From an uncultured Lachnospiraceae bacterium (GTDB lineage Bacteria > Bacillota > Clostridia > Lachnospirales > Lachnospiraceae): 8,764 nucleotides of DNA. The notes beneath the pieces are model-generated. The model saw nothing but the letters and a program-made list of their open reading frames with translations. It had not been told where the DNA came from and did not search any database. The stretch spans positions 1 to 8,764 of the forward strand of contig CAJOQO010000259.1 of NCBI GenBank assembly GCA_905236545.1, given 5' to 3'. Below are positions 1 through 6,531 of the stretch, piece by piece (positions within the stretch are counted from its first letter, which is position 1; each line of letters starts with the position of its first letter). A program made the translations under genes and the position numbers.

Positions 1-16
1 GAATGAAGCTTCATTC
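1..16. repeat. Perfect 16-bp palindrome upstream of mscL
   Basis: GAATGAAGCTTCATTC equals its own reverse complement. As RNA it could fold into a 6-bp stem with an AGCT loop. As DNA it could be a dimer-protein site. It lies 5 bp before a candidate -10 box of mscL, so it could overlap the -35 region, or it could be the tail of an upstream terminator outside the window. No T-run follows on the plus strand, so a complete terminator is not shown. Confidence 0.5.
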
Positions 17-21
17 CATGA

Positions 22-27
22 TATACT
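22..27 (+). promoter_or_regulatory. Possible -10 box for mscL
   Basis: TATACT matches the vegetative -10 consensus at five of six positions and lies about 50 nt before the mscL start. With a 17-bp spacer the -35 box would straddle the left edge of the window, so it cannot be checked. This is the best -10-like hexamer in the leader, but without a visible -35 the call is tentative. Confidence 0.3.
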
Positions 28-59
28 CGGTTTAACTGAATTACGCGCATGCAATACAG

Positions 60-66
60 AAGGGAG
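60..66 (+). promoter_or_regulatory. Ribosome binding site that fixes the mscL start
   Basis: AAGGGAG lies 9 nt before the ATG at 76. The in-frame ATG at 49 is upstream of this site and has no Shine-Dalgarno of its own, so the longer reading is unlikely. Confidence 0.8.
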
Positions 67-75
67 TTGAGTCTT

Positions 76-531
76 ATGGGAATGATCAGTGAATTCAAAG
101 AATTCATTATGCGCGGCAATGTCATGGATATGGCAGTCGGTGTCATCATCGGCGGAGCCTTCAACTCGATCGTCAGTTCGCTTGTTGACGATGTCATTAT
201 GCCTGTCATCTCTCTGGCAACCGGCAAGATCGACTTTACAAATCTTTTTATTGCGCTGGATGGGGGATCTTACAAGAGCCTTGCCGCCGCAAGGGCGGAA
301 GGAGCCGCTGTATTTGCATACGGCTCATTTATCCAGAATGTCCTCCAGTTCCTGATCATAGCATTCGTCCTGTTTATGGTCATTAAGGGGATGAACAAGC
401 TGCGCAGGCCGGAACCGGAAAAGGCGCCGACCACCAAGATCTGCCCGTTCTGCAGAAACGAAGTTCCGATCGAGGCAACCAGGTGCGGATTCTGCACGAG
501 CGAGCTCGGCAAAGCATCTTCCCGCAAGTGA
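76..531 (+). CDS. mscL: Large-conductance mechanosensitive channel MscL with C-terminal zinc ribbon
   Basis: This 151-residue membrane protein is a homopentameric channel that opens under high membrane tension and releases solutes during hypo-osmotic shock. The N-terminus ([20 protein letters not shown], residues 7-26) is the MscL signature of the amphipathic helix and pore-lining TM1, which runs to about residue 45. The [20 protein letters not shown] stretch (83-102) is TM2. After TM2 comes a short charged, proline-containing linker. Then, where the E. coli protein has a helical bundle, there is a CPFC...CGFC ribbon with Cys 123, 126, 137 and 140. The start at 76 is chosen because AAGGGAG lies 9 nt upstream and because homologues begin near MISEF. 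It is the only plus-strand gene, is convergent with xpt and ends at its own terminator. The channel assignment is firm. Zinc binding is inferred from the cysteine spacing. Confidence 0.97.
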   Translation: MGMISEFKEFIMRGNVMDMAVGVIIGGAFNSIVSSLVDDVIMPVISLATGKIDFTNLFIALDGGSYKSLAAARAEGAAVFAYGSFIQNVLQFLIIAFVLFMVIKGMNKLRRPEPEKAPTTKICPFCRNEVPIEATRCGFCTSELGKASSRK

Positions 532-571
532 TTTGCTTCAGGGAGACGCCGATCATCAGCGCTGTCTCAGA

Positions 572-604
572 AAAAGGATCAGGCAGGATATGCCTGATCC
601 TTTT
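572..604. terminator. Bidirectional intrinsic terminator between mscL and xpt
   Basis: A perfect 14-bp inverted repeat (572-585 pairs with 591-604) encloses the 5-nt loop GGATA. On the plus strand the stem ends in TTTT followed by GTATTAT, 41 nt after the mscL stop. On the minus strand it ends in TTTTT, 160 nt after the xpt stop. It fits a shared terminator for two convergent transcripts. No stronger hairpin with a T-run is visible nearer to xpt. Confidence 0.85.
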
Positions 605-670
605 GTATTATCATCTGTAATGATCCGTTACGATTCACGGACGGTCTGCGTCTTTGTATCTGACGCGCCA

Positions 671-731
671 GGCCTGCCTGTAAATGGCAGTACAAAGCTC
701 AGATCAGGCCCGTGGAGCGGGAACTTCCCGC
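671..731. repeat. Minor inverted repeats in the xpt 3' region
   Basis: The stretch 605-763 between the terminator and the xpt stop has no convincing gene. It contains a near-perfect palindrome GCGGGAACTTCCCGC (717-731) and a weaker pair, GGCCTG (671-676) with CAGGCC (705-710), around an inner CTGCC/GGCAG. None has a T-run on the minus strand, so they are not intrinsic terminators. They may simply structure the xpt 3' untranslated region. Confidence 0.35.
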
Positions 732-763
732 AACCGGAAACAGGGAGCTGCGAAGCACCGCCT

Positions 764-1345
764 TCACTGCTTCCGGAAAACGATCTCTCCCGTCTGCGCG
801 TTCATACTGTCGATGATGGCAAGGGACTCAACCCGGATCCCCTTATCGCGGATCAGTTTTCCGCCGGTCTGGAATCCTTTTTCCACCGCGATTCCTACCC
901 CCTCTACCGTGGCTCCCGCAGAGAGTATCAGGTCGATCAGCCCGTTTACCGCGCATCCGTTTGCGAGGAAGTCATCGATCACCAGTATGTGGTCTTCGCT
1001 GCTGAGAAACTTCTTCGCGACGATCACATCATATGTTCTCTTGTGCGTGAAGGACTCAATCTTTGTCGAGTACATCTCCCCATCCAGATTCACACTCTGG
1101 GCCTTCTTCGCAAACACCACCGGAACATGAAAATGCTGCGCCGCAATCACGGCGATTCCGATCCCGGACGCCTCGATCGTAAGAATCTTATTGACCGGGC
1201 AGTCCCCGAACAGGCGGAAAAACTCCCTGCCCATCTCATTAAACAGATCCACATCCATCTGATGATTGAGGAAACTGTCCACTTTCAGGATATTCCCCTC
1301 TTTTACCACGCCGTCTTTTCTGATACGCTCTTCCAGCAGCTTCAT
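764..1345 (-). CDS. xpt: Xanthine phosphoribosyltransferase
   Basis: This cytoplasmic purine-salvage enzyme joins xanthine to PRPP to give XMP. The 193-residue protein has the length and layout of Bacillus Xpt (about 194). The KVDSFLNHQ segment (21-29) carries the substrate-contacting Asn27. TIEASGI (56-62) follows. The PRPP loop is [13 protein letters not shown] (120-132). VEKGF (154-158) carries Lys156, and RVESLA (171-176) is also conserved. The ATG at 1345 has AGGAGGA (1355-1361 on the minus strand) 9 nt upstream. The gene begins 21 nt after the stop of the lipoprotein gene, with no promoter or terminator between them, so the two are probably co-transcribed. There is no room for the purine riboswitch that often precedes xpt. 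The pbuX permease gene that accompanies xpt in Bacillus is absent. Transcription probably ends at the hairpin at 572-604. Confidence 0.96.
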   Translation of the reverse strand: MKLLEERIRKDGVVKEGNILKVDSFLNHQMDVDLFNEMGREFFRLFGDCPVNKILTIEASGIGIAVIAAQHFHVPVVFAKKAQSVNLDGEMYSTKIESFTHKRTYDVIVAKKFLSSEDHILVIDDFLANGCAVNGLIDLILSAGATVEGVGIAVEKGFQTGGKLIRDKGIRVESLAIIDSMNAQTGEIVFRKQ

Positions 1346-1366
1346 AGGCAGAAATCCTCCTGTTTC

Positions 1367-2851
1367 TTATGCTTCAGAGTCCGTCTCAACCTCCATCTCC
1401 GTCTCGACGGTAACTTCCAGATGCAGTTCTGTCTCGGTGGAAGCTGTCTCGGTGGAAGCAGTGCCGGCAGAAGCCGTATCCGCAGCGGCCGCCTCCGTCT
1501 CATTCGAAGCCGGCGCGCCGTAATTGCGGTCCTTCAGAATCGCGTCCAGCTTATCCATGTCGACATCAAACTTCTCATCAGCAATCCATTTATCATAGAC
1601 TTCATTGATCTTATCTGTCTTGCGTTCCTCGACAATAGACTCCTTCTTCTGCTGCGTGGCGTCTTCATCGAAGGCATCCTTCACATAGAGGATGTAATAG
1701 GAGTCACCCGCCTCCACGATCTTATCCACGAGGGTTTCGTCCTCAAGGTCATTCGTCGCCTCGATGATCGCGGCATCCGGATAGGTATCATCCTTCCCGA
1801 AGGTGAATGTGGAAGAGGACACTCCGGGAACATTCTCACTCTTCACCTGCTCCACGGCTGCGTCAAAATCAATCCCGCCTGTGCTGAGCGCTTCGAGCTG
1901 CTGATCTGCCATCTCACGGTAACGGATCCTGGCTTCAGCCATCGCAGGATCTTCCACTGCGCTCTCCTCCTCGATCAGGTTCCCTTCTCCTTCGGTCTGG
2001 GCCTGCTCCGCTTCCGTCAGAGCCTGGTCAGCCCCGGTCCGATCCTTTTCGGTTTCCGTATCCGCCTGAGGCTTCGCGGTTTCGGTCTCCTCCTGATCCG
2101 GCGCCTTCGTCTTCGAAGATTTCTCGGTTTCAACCGGGCTGGTCTCTCCTTCGGTCATCTTCTGCGCCTCTGTCTCAGCGGCATTTTCTTCCTCAGCCTC
2201 GGTTTCGTTCCCGGACTGTGTCTCTGCTTCCGTCTCCGCTCCCGCCTCTGATTCGGCTTCTGATTCGGCTTCTGTCGTGGGGGTATACTCGATATACGCA
2301 ACGGTTCTCTGCGCGGCCTCTTCGTCCGATACGTTCGTATCAACGTCCGCAGTCATGGCCTTCTCTACCTTTGCCTGGATCGTGGACAGCGTCAGATAAC
2401 GCTCTACGATCTCCTGCGTCGCGCTCATGGAAGCAAGCGCGGCAGGGTCATTGTCCGAAATGAACTTTGACGCCGCATCGGTGATCGCCTTCTTCTCATC
2501 GTCCGTCAGGGTCACGTCATAGTCCGCCGCATGCTCCTCGGCAAGCAGCAGTTTCTCAACCGTCTCCCCGATCTGGCCCTTGAAATTATCCCATGTAGTG
2601 ATACCAAGTCCCTGGCCGTCGTCCATCGACCAGATATCCTGCTGCATCATCGATGCGTAGTAGGCATAGATATCATCCAGCGAAGACTGCTCATGGCGGA
2701 GCACGAAATTCACAAGATCCCCGTCAACCTTCTCTCCGTTGAATTTATAAATCGAAAGTGCTTCCGACTGTTTTCCGCATCCGCTCAGAATACCTGCGCA
2801 CATCACAGCTGCAAGAGCGAGAGCAGAACCCTTCTTCCAAACCTTTCTCAT
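1367..2851 (-). CDS. PrsA/SurA-like parvulin-family foldase lipoprotein with an acidic insert
   Basis: This 494-residue lipoprotein is probably an extracytoplasmic folding chaperone. Residues 1-25 form a lipoprotein signal: basic MRKVWKK, a hydrophobic core, then lipobox LSGC with lipidated Cys25. Residues 30-180 are a mostly helical SurA_N-like region. A parvulin-like domain then starts with VAYIEYT (184-190). It is interrupted at about 192-300 by a Glu/Thr/Ala-rich insert and resumes with a helix (MAEARIRYREMADQQLEAL), FTFGKDD (349-355) and SYYILYV (384-390). The usual parvulin His residues of RHIL and GYHII are replaced by Tyr or others, so proline isomerase activity is doubtful. A second E/T/A-rich tail covers 446-494. 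The chosen ATG has AAGGAG (2861-2866) 9 nt upstream and starts exactly at the signal peptide. An in-frame GTG at 2902 would add 17 residues. The gene lies after mfd, where many Clostridia carry a prsA-like gene. Function is inferred from domain layout and context. Confidence 0.85.
   Translation of the reverse strand: MRKVWKKGSALALAAVMCAGILSGCGKQSEALSIYKFNGEKVDGDLVNFVLRHEQSSLDDIYAYYASMMQQDIWSMDDGQGLGITTWDNFKGQIGETVEKLLLAEEHAADYDVTLTDDEKKAITDAASKFISDNDPAALASMSATQEIVERYLTLSTIQAKVEKAMTADVDTNVSDEEAAQRTVAYIEYTPTTEAESEAESEAGAETEAETQSGNETEAEEENAAETEAQKMTEGETSPVETEKSSKTKAPDQEETETAKPQADTETEKDRTGADQALTEAEQAQTEGEGNLIEEESAVEDPAMAEARIRYREMADQQLEALSTGGIDFDAAVEQVKSENVPGVSSSTFTFGKDDTYPDAAIIEATNDLEDETLVDKIVEAGDSYYILYVKDAFDEDATQQKKESIVEERKTDKINEVYDKWIADEKFDVDMDKLDAILKDRNYGAPASNETEAAAADTASAGTASTETASTETELHLEVTVETEMEVETDSEA
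1430..1459 (-). repeat. 15-bp exact tandem duplication in the foldase C-terminal tail
   Basis: Two identical 15-bp units lie side by side (1430-1444 and 1445-1459) and encode ASTET twice in the C-terminal E/T/A-rich tail. The unit length is a multiple of three, so copy changes keep the frame. The identity at DNA level suggests a recent slippage duplication. Confidence 0.9.
1952..2278 (-). other. Region encoding the acidic low-complexity insert of the foldase
   Basis: These bases encode residues 192-300 of the lipoprotein. About one third of the residues are Glu or Asp, with only seven Lys or Arg, and the rest are mainly Thr, Ala, Ser and Gln. The pattern ETEAE/ESEAE recurs. It lacks hydrophobic residues and should be disordered. 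On the plus strand the same bases appear as a C/T-rich stretch of gcctc/gtttc words. Confidence 0.85.
2247..2274 (-). repeat. 12-bp tandem repeat in the acidic insert
   Basis: The plus-strand unit TCTGATTCGGCT occurs at 2247-2258 and 2259-2270, followed by a 4-bp partial copy (TCTG). It encodes the AESEAESE run at the start of the insert. The unit is a multiple of three and stays in frame. Confidence 0.85.
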
Positions 2852-2860
2852 TGCCTTATT

Positions 2861-2866
2861 CTCCTT
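2861..2866 (-). promoter_or_regulatory. Ribosome binding site for the foldase gene
   Basis: On the minus strand AAGGAG lies 9 nt before the ATG at 2851. It supports the start that begins directly at the lipoprotein signal peptide, rather than the in-frame GTG at 2902. Confidence 0.8.
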
Positions 2867-2889
2867 CTGATAAACGGTTACCTGCGTGT

Positions 2890-2920
2890 CTGTGAGGGTC
2901 ACTGTTCACAGCCCCCTCCT
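2890..2920 (-). promoter_or_regulatory. Leader hairpin with an alternative Shine-Dalgarno and GTG start
   Basis: On the minus strand AGGAGGGGG (2912-2920) is followed 9 nt later by a GTG (2902-2900) in frame with the foldase gene. The GTG sits in the 10-nt loop of a possible 6-bp hairpin, CTGTGA (2911-2906) pairing with TCACAG (2895-2890). The spacing does not match a CRP-type operator. It may be a leader control element or chance. The sequence shows only the parts. Confidence 0.4.
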
Positions 2921-2934
2921 GAGAACACCCGCTT

Positions 2935-2963
2935 ATTATAAATGGTTTGACATGGAACTTCAA
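2935..2963 (-). promoter_or_regulatory. Vegetative promoter for the foldase-xpt unit
   Basis: Reading the minus strand, TTGAAG (2963-2958) is followed by exactly 17 bp and then a perfect TATAAT (2940-2935). Transcription would start near 2928, giving a leader of about 77 nt before the ATG at 2851. The -35 box begins 7 nt after the mfd stop. There is no terminator between mfd and this promoter, so read-through from mfd may add to expression. Confidence 0.85.
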
Positions 2964-2970
2964 CCGCTAA

Positions 2971-5900
2971 TCAGGCCTGCCGGAGAAAGATTTCCTCCTT
3001 CATGGCACGCAGAAGCTCCTCTGTCCGGGAAAGCACATCCAGGACAACGCCTCCGGTCCGCGGCAGTTCGTATGTGAAATACGAGTGCGGACCTGCCACA
3101 AAACGCAGCCTTCTTTTGTATCTGCCCATGAAGGGACCGATCCGGTCCGCATCGATGGGCGCCTTCTCCCAGAAGGTAAATCTCAGTTCCCCTCCCTTCT
3201 GGGACAGCTCCGTGAGATAGTCATCATGCGCCATGGTCCGCACCATCGCCGCCTTCAGCAGATTCTGCACATTGGAAGGCGGTTCCCCGTACCGGTCCAT
3301 CAGCTCATCCAGCATATCCTCATAGTCCTCCTCTCCCGCGATGGAGGCGATCCGTTTGTACAGATCCAGCTTCTGGTTCTCATTCGGGATGTAGGAGTCC
3401 GGAAGAAATGCGTCGATGCTCAGATCCAGCGTGGTCTCATACTCATCCTGTACCTGGGTTTCCCCCTTGAGCTTCATGACAGACTGATTCAGCAGCTTAC
3501 AGTAAAGATCATATCCCACCTCTGCCATATGACCCGACTGGGCTCTTCCCAAAAGAGTTCCTGCCCCCCGGATCTCCAGATCCCGCATGGCGATCCGGAA
3601 GCCCGATCCCAGCTCCGTATATTCCCGGATGGCGCCCAGCCGCTTCTCGGCCGCATCCGCCAGGATACGGTTCGGCCGGTACATCAGGAACGCATACGCA
3701 GTGCGGTTCGACCGGCCCACGCGTCCGCGCAGCTGGTACAGCTGGGACAGTCCCAGGCGCTCGGCGTCGCAGATGATCATGGTATTCACATTCGCGATAT
3801 CGAGTCCGGTCTCGATAATCGTTGTTGTCACAAGTACGTCCACATCCGCGTTGATGAAGTCATACATGATGTCTTCGATCCGGCCGGCAGGCATCTTTCC
3901 GTGCGTATAGGCAACATGCGCCTCCGGAACCAGTTCGGCCACCCGCGCTGCCATATCGGCAATTGTCGATACATGATTGTAGACCAGATAAACCTGTCCG
4001 CCCCGCGTCATCTCACGGATAATCGCTTCACGGATCGTCTCCTCATTGTATTCCATCACAAAGGTCTGGATCGGAAGACGGTCCTGAGGCGCCTCCTCCA
4101 GCACACTCATATCCCGGATCCCCGCAAGACTCATATGGAGCGTCCGCGGAATCGGCGTCGCGGTCAGCGTGAGAACGTCCACATCCTCCCGCATCTTCTT
4201 TATCTTTTCCTTGTGGCTTACTCCGAAACGCTGCTCCTCATCGATGACGAGGAGCCCCAGATTTTTGAACTTCACATCCTTTGAAAGCAGCCGGTGGGTT
4301 CCGACTACGATATCCATCTGTCCGTTCGCAAGCTCCTTCAGCGTCAGGGCAATCTCCGCCTTTGTGCTGAAGCGGCTCAGCATCCCGATCCGGACCGGAT
4401 AGTCCTTCATCCTCTGGAGGAAGGTATTGTAGTGCTGCTGGGCAAGGATCGTCGTCGGCACCAGAAATGCGGCCTGCCTGCTCTCACAGACCGCCTTGAA
4501 CGCTGCCCGGATCGCAATCTCGGTTTTCCCGTAGCCGACATCTCCGCAGATCAGGCGGTCCATGATCTTTGTGGACTCCATATCCTTCTTGGTATCCGCA
4601 ATCGCCTGCAGCTGATCCTGCGTCTCCTCAAAGGGAAACAGCTCCTCGAATTCTGTCTGGAAGGACGTATCGGGCCCGTAAGCATATCCCTTGCGGTTTG
4701 CCCGCGCAGCGTACAGATCCACCAGATCCTGCGCAACCTCCTCAACCGCAGTCCGTACCCGCGCCTTCGTGTGGGCCCAGGTCTCTCCTCCCAGCTTCGA
4801 GATCCGCGGTGCCTTCGCGTCGGCGCCGGCGTATTTCTGGATCAGATCCAGCTGGGTCGCCAGGACATACAGGCTGGAATTACCCGCGTACTCGATCTTC
4901 ATATAGTCCTTCTGGACGCCGTCCGTGAGGATCTTTTCGATCCCGCGGTAGATCCCGATCCCATGGTTCTCATGAACCACATAATCTCCGGGATGCAGCT
5001 GCGTAAAGGATGCGATGGTTTTGCCGCTTTTCTCCGTCTTCCTGCGCTTTTTCTTTCTCTGGCTGCCGAAGATGTCCGTCTCGCTCAGCACGGCAAACTT
5101 CAGCATCGGATACTCATAGCCCCGGTGCGTGCTGCCGTAGGTAACCATGACCTCTCCGCCCTGGAGGACACGGTCCTCCTTCTCCGAGTAAAATGACACG
5201 ACCCCGTTGTCCGTAAGGTCGCCTGCCAGCCTCTGCCCTCTGGTTCTGGACGCGCAGAGCACCACGACACGGTATTTCTGCCGCTTATAGCGTGCCAGGT
5301 CCTTCACCAGAAGCTCAAAATTGCTGTTGTAAACACCGCATCCGGACGCCTGAATCTCAAAACGCGCCGTAACCGGATAAGGGCATTTCGCGCCGGAGTG
5401 GGTCGTGAGCCCGACGAGCCCCCGCCCTGACAGTTTATCCTCGATCTGCTTTCCGGTAAAAAGCATCTTTGCCTGGCCGGGAAGAACATACCCCTTCTCC
5501 AGACGGTGTGCCAGGCTCTCCCGGAACTCCTCCTCCGCCTCCCTGGTGCTCAGGGAAGCGCGGGCCGGCTCATCCATGAAGAAAACAGTTCCCTCCGGAA
5601 AGTAATCCAGCAAAGAAACGGCTTCCGGATAGAAATAATCACACAGGCCTTCCATCACAGACGTGTCGCCAAAGTCCTCCAGGCGCTCTCTGGCATCCTT
5701 CGCGATCCGCGTCGTGCGGAAAGCCTCCTCGCTTTTCTGGGCAGAACGGAACTTTTTCTCCAGCGTCTTCGATTCCCTTTCGATCCGCTTCAGGCCTTCC
5801 TGCGTAATGGCGGGCGTCGTTACGAATTCCGCGGCGGGATAGACCCGCACTCCTTCCGTCTGTTCTTTGGTCCGCTGGGATTCCGGATCAAAATATCGAA

Positions 5901-6528
5901 TACTGTCGATCTCGTCCCCCCACAGTTCGATCCTGACAGGATTCTCCTCCGTCAGCGGATAGAGATCCAGGATGCCTCCTCTGGACGCGAACTGACCCGG
6001 CGCTTCCACCATGTCCACCCGTTCGTAGCCCATCAGGGCAAGGGCCTCCTGCTCCTCCTTCAGGTCGATCTCATCGCCGGCCGTAAAGGACCGGATCGCA
6101 TCCATCCAGTCACGCGCATTCATGCAGTGGCTCATCAGAGAGCGCTCCGTCAGCACGATGGTGACCCGCTCACTGTTCAGCCCGGCGGTGATGTCCGCAA
6201 GCGCCTTCATGCAGCGGACCCGCTGCGTGGTCAGGGTGCGGCTCTGCAGGTCTGCCTGAAAGAACAGAAAGTCCCTTGCCGGATAGAGCAGGACGTCCTC
6301 GTCAAAGATCCTGTAGTTTTCACAGATCTCCTTCGCCCTGAGGTCATCCGGCGCAAGAATGCAGGTGACCGGATAGTCCCTGGCCAGGCATCCGATCAGA
6401 TGCGCCTTCTGGGAATCTATGCAGCCTCCTGCAAGAATCATGCCCTGATGTGTTTTTTTCTGCATTCTCCGCCGAATCTGTACGAAGGCTTCCATTTCCT
6501 CCATCGGCGCGTACATTGCCTGTATCAT
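2971..6528 (-). CDS. mfd: Transcription-repair coupling factor Mfd
   Basis: This ATP-driven DNA translocase pushes stalled RNA polymerase off damaged DNA and recruits UvrA. The 1185-residue length is normal. Residues 1-330 form the UvrB-like module, whose first nucleotide-binding loop is degenerate (AGGCIDSQK), as expected. A basic linker, RKKKRRK (491-497), precedes the RNA polymerase-interaction domain (HPGDYVVHENHGIGIYRG, 512-529). The translocase core has Walker A GDVGYGKT (662-669), DEEQ (763-766), TATPIPRT (789-796), TTTIIETGLD (901-910) and QLRGRVGRS (932-940). The TRG region is RDLEIRGAGTLLG (982-994). The C-terminal regulatory domain starts near LDLSIDAFLP (1034-1043). The ATG at 6528 is 3 nt after the pth stop and has only a weak Shine-Dalgarno (AAAGA), so initiation probably depends on translational coupling. 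A start at the second Met (6516) cannot be excluded. The Bacillus fin gene is absent between pth and mfd. Confidence 0.98.
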   Translation of the reverse strand: MIQAMYAPMEEMEAFVQIRRRMQKKTHQGMILAGGCIDSQKAHLIGCLARDYPVTCILAPDDLRAKEICENYRIFDEDVLLYPARDFLFFQADLQSRTLTTQRVRCMKALADITAGLNSERVTIVLTERSLMSHCMNARDWMDAIRSFTAGDEIDLKEEQEALALMGYERVDMVEAPGQFASRGGILDLYPLTEENPVRIELWGDEIDSIRYFDPESQRTKEQTEGVRVYPAAEFVTTPAITQEGLKRIERESKTLEKKFRSAQKSEEAFRTTRIAKDARERLEDFGDTSVMEGLCDYFYPEAVSLLDYFPEGTVFFMDEPARASLSTREAEEEFRESLAHRLEKGYVLPGQAKMLFTGKQIEDKLSGRGLVGLTTHSGAKCPYPVTARFEIQASGCGVYNSNFELLVKDLARYKRQKYRVVVLCASRTRGQRLAGDLTDNGVVSFYSEKEDRVLQGGEVMVTYGSTHRGYEYPMLKFAVLSETDIFGSQRKKKRRKTEKSGKTIASFTQLHPGDYVVHENHGIGIYRGIEKILTDGVQKDYMKIEYAGNSSLYVLATQLDLIQKYAGADAKAPRISKLGGETWAHTKARVRTAVEEVAQDLVDLYAARANRKGYAYGPDTSFQTEFEELFPFEETQDQLQAIADTKKDMESTKIMDRLICGDVGYGKTEIAIRAAFKAVCESRQAAFLVPTTILAQQHYNTFLQRMKDYPVRIGMLSRFSTKAEIALTLKELANGQMDIVVGTHRLLSKDVKFKNLGLLVIDEEQRFGVSHKEKIKKMREDVDVLTLTATPIPRTLHMSLAGIRDMSVLEEAPQDRLPIQTFVMEYNEETIREAIIREMTRGGQVYLVYNHVSTIADMAARVAELVPEAHVAYTHGKMPAGRIEDIMYDFINADVDVLVTTTIIETGLDIANVNTMIICDAERLGLSQLYQLRGRVGRSNRTAYAFLMYRPNRILADAAEKRLGAIREYTELGSGFRIAMRDLEIRGAGTLLGRAQSGHMAEVGYDLYCKLLNQSVMKLKGETQVQDEYETTLDLSIDAFLPDSYIPNENQKLDLYKRIASIAGEEDYEDMLDELMDRYGEPPSNVQNLLKAAMVRTMAHDDYLTELSQKGGELRFTFWEKAPIDADRIGPFMGRYKRRLRFVAGPHSYFTYELPRTGGVVLDVLSRTEELLRAMKEEIFLRQA

Positions 6529-6531
6529 AGA

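Noticed and set aside
533..2251. A 572-codon open frame on the plus strand opposite xpt and the foldase gene
   Set aside because: It begins with TTG without a ribosome binding site, runs through the mscL terminator and lies antisense to two well-supported genes. Its protein is a low-complexity Leu/Arg/His mix typical of a shadow frame.
2890..2911. CRP/FNR-like operator made by TGTGA and TCACA
   Set aside because: The half-sites are separated by 10 nt rather than the 6 nt of CRP sites, and the position downstream of the transcript start does not suggest an activator site. It is listed as a leader hairpin instead.
2852..2928. Purine riboswitch in the leader of the foldase-xpt unit
   Set aside because: The leader is only about 77 nt, and I cannot find the conserved purine aptamer core loops or a terminator stem.
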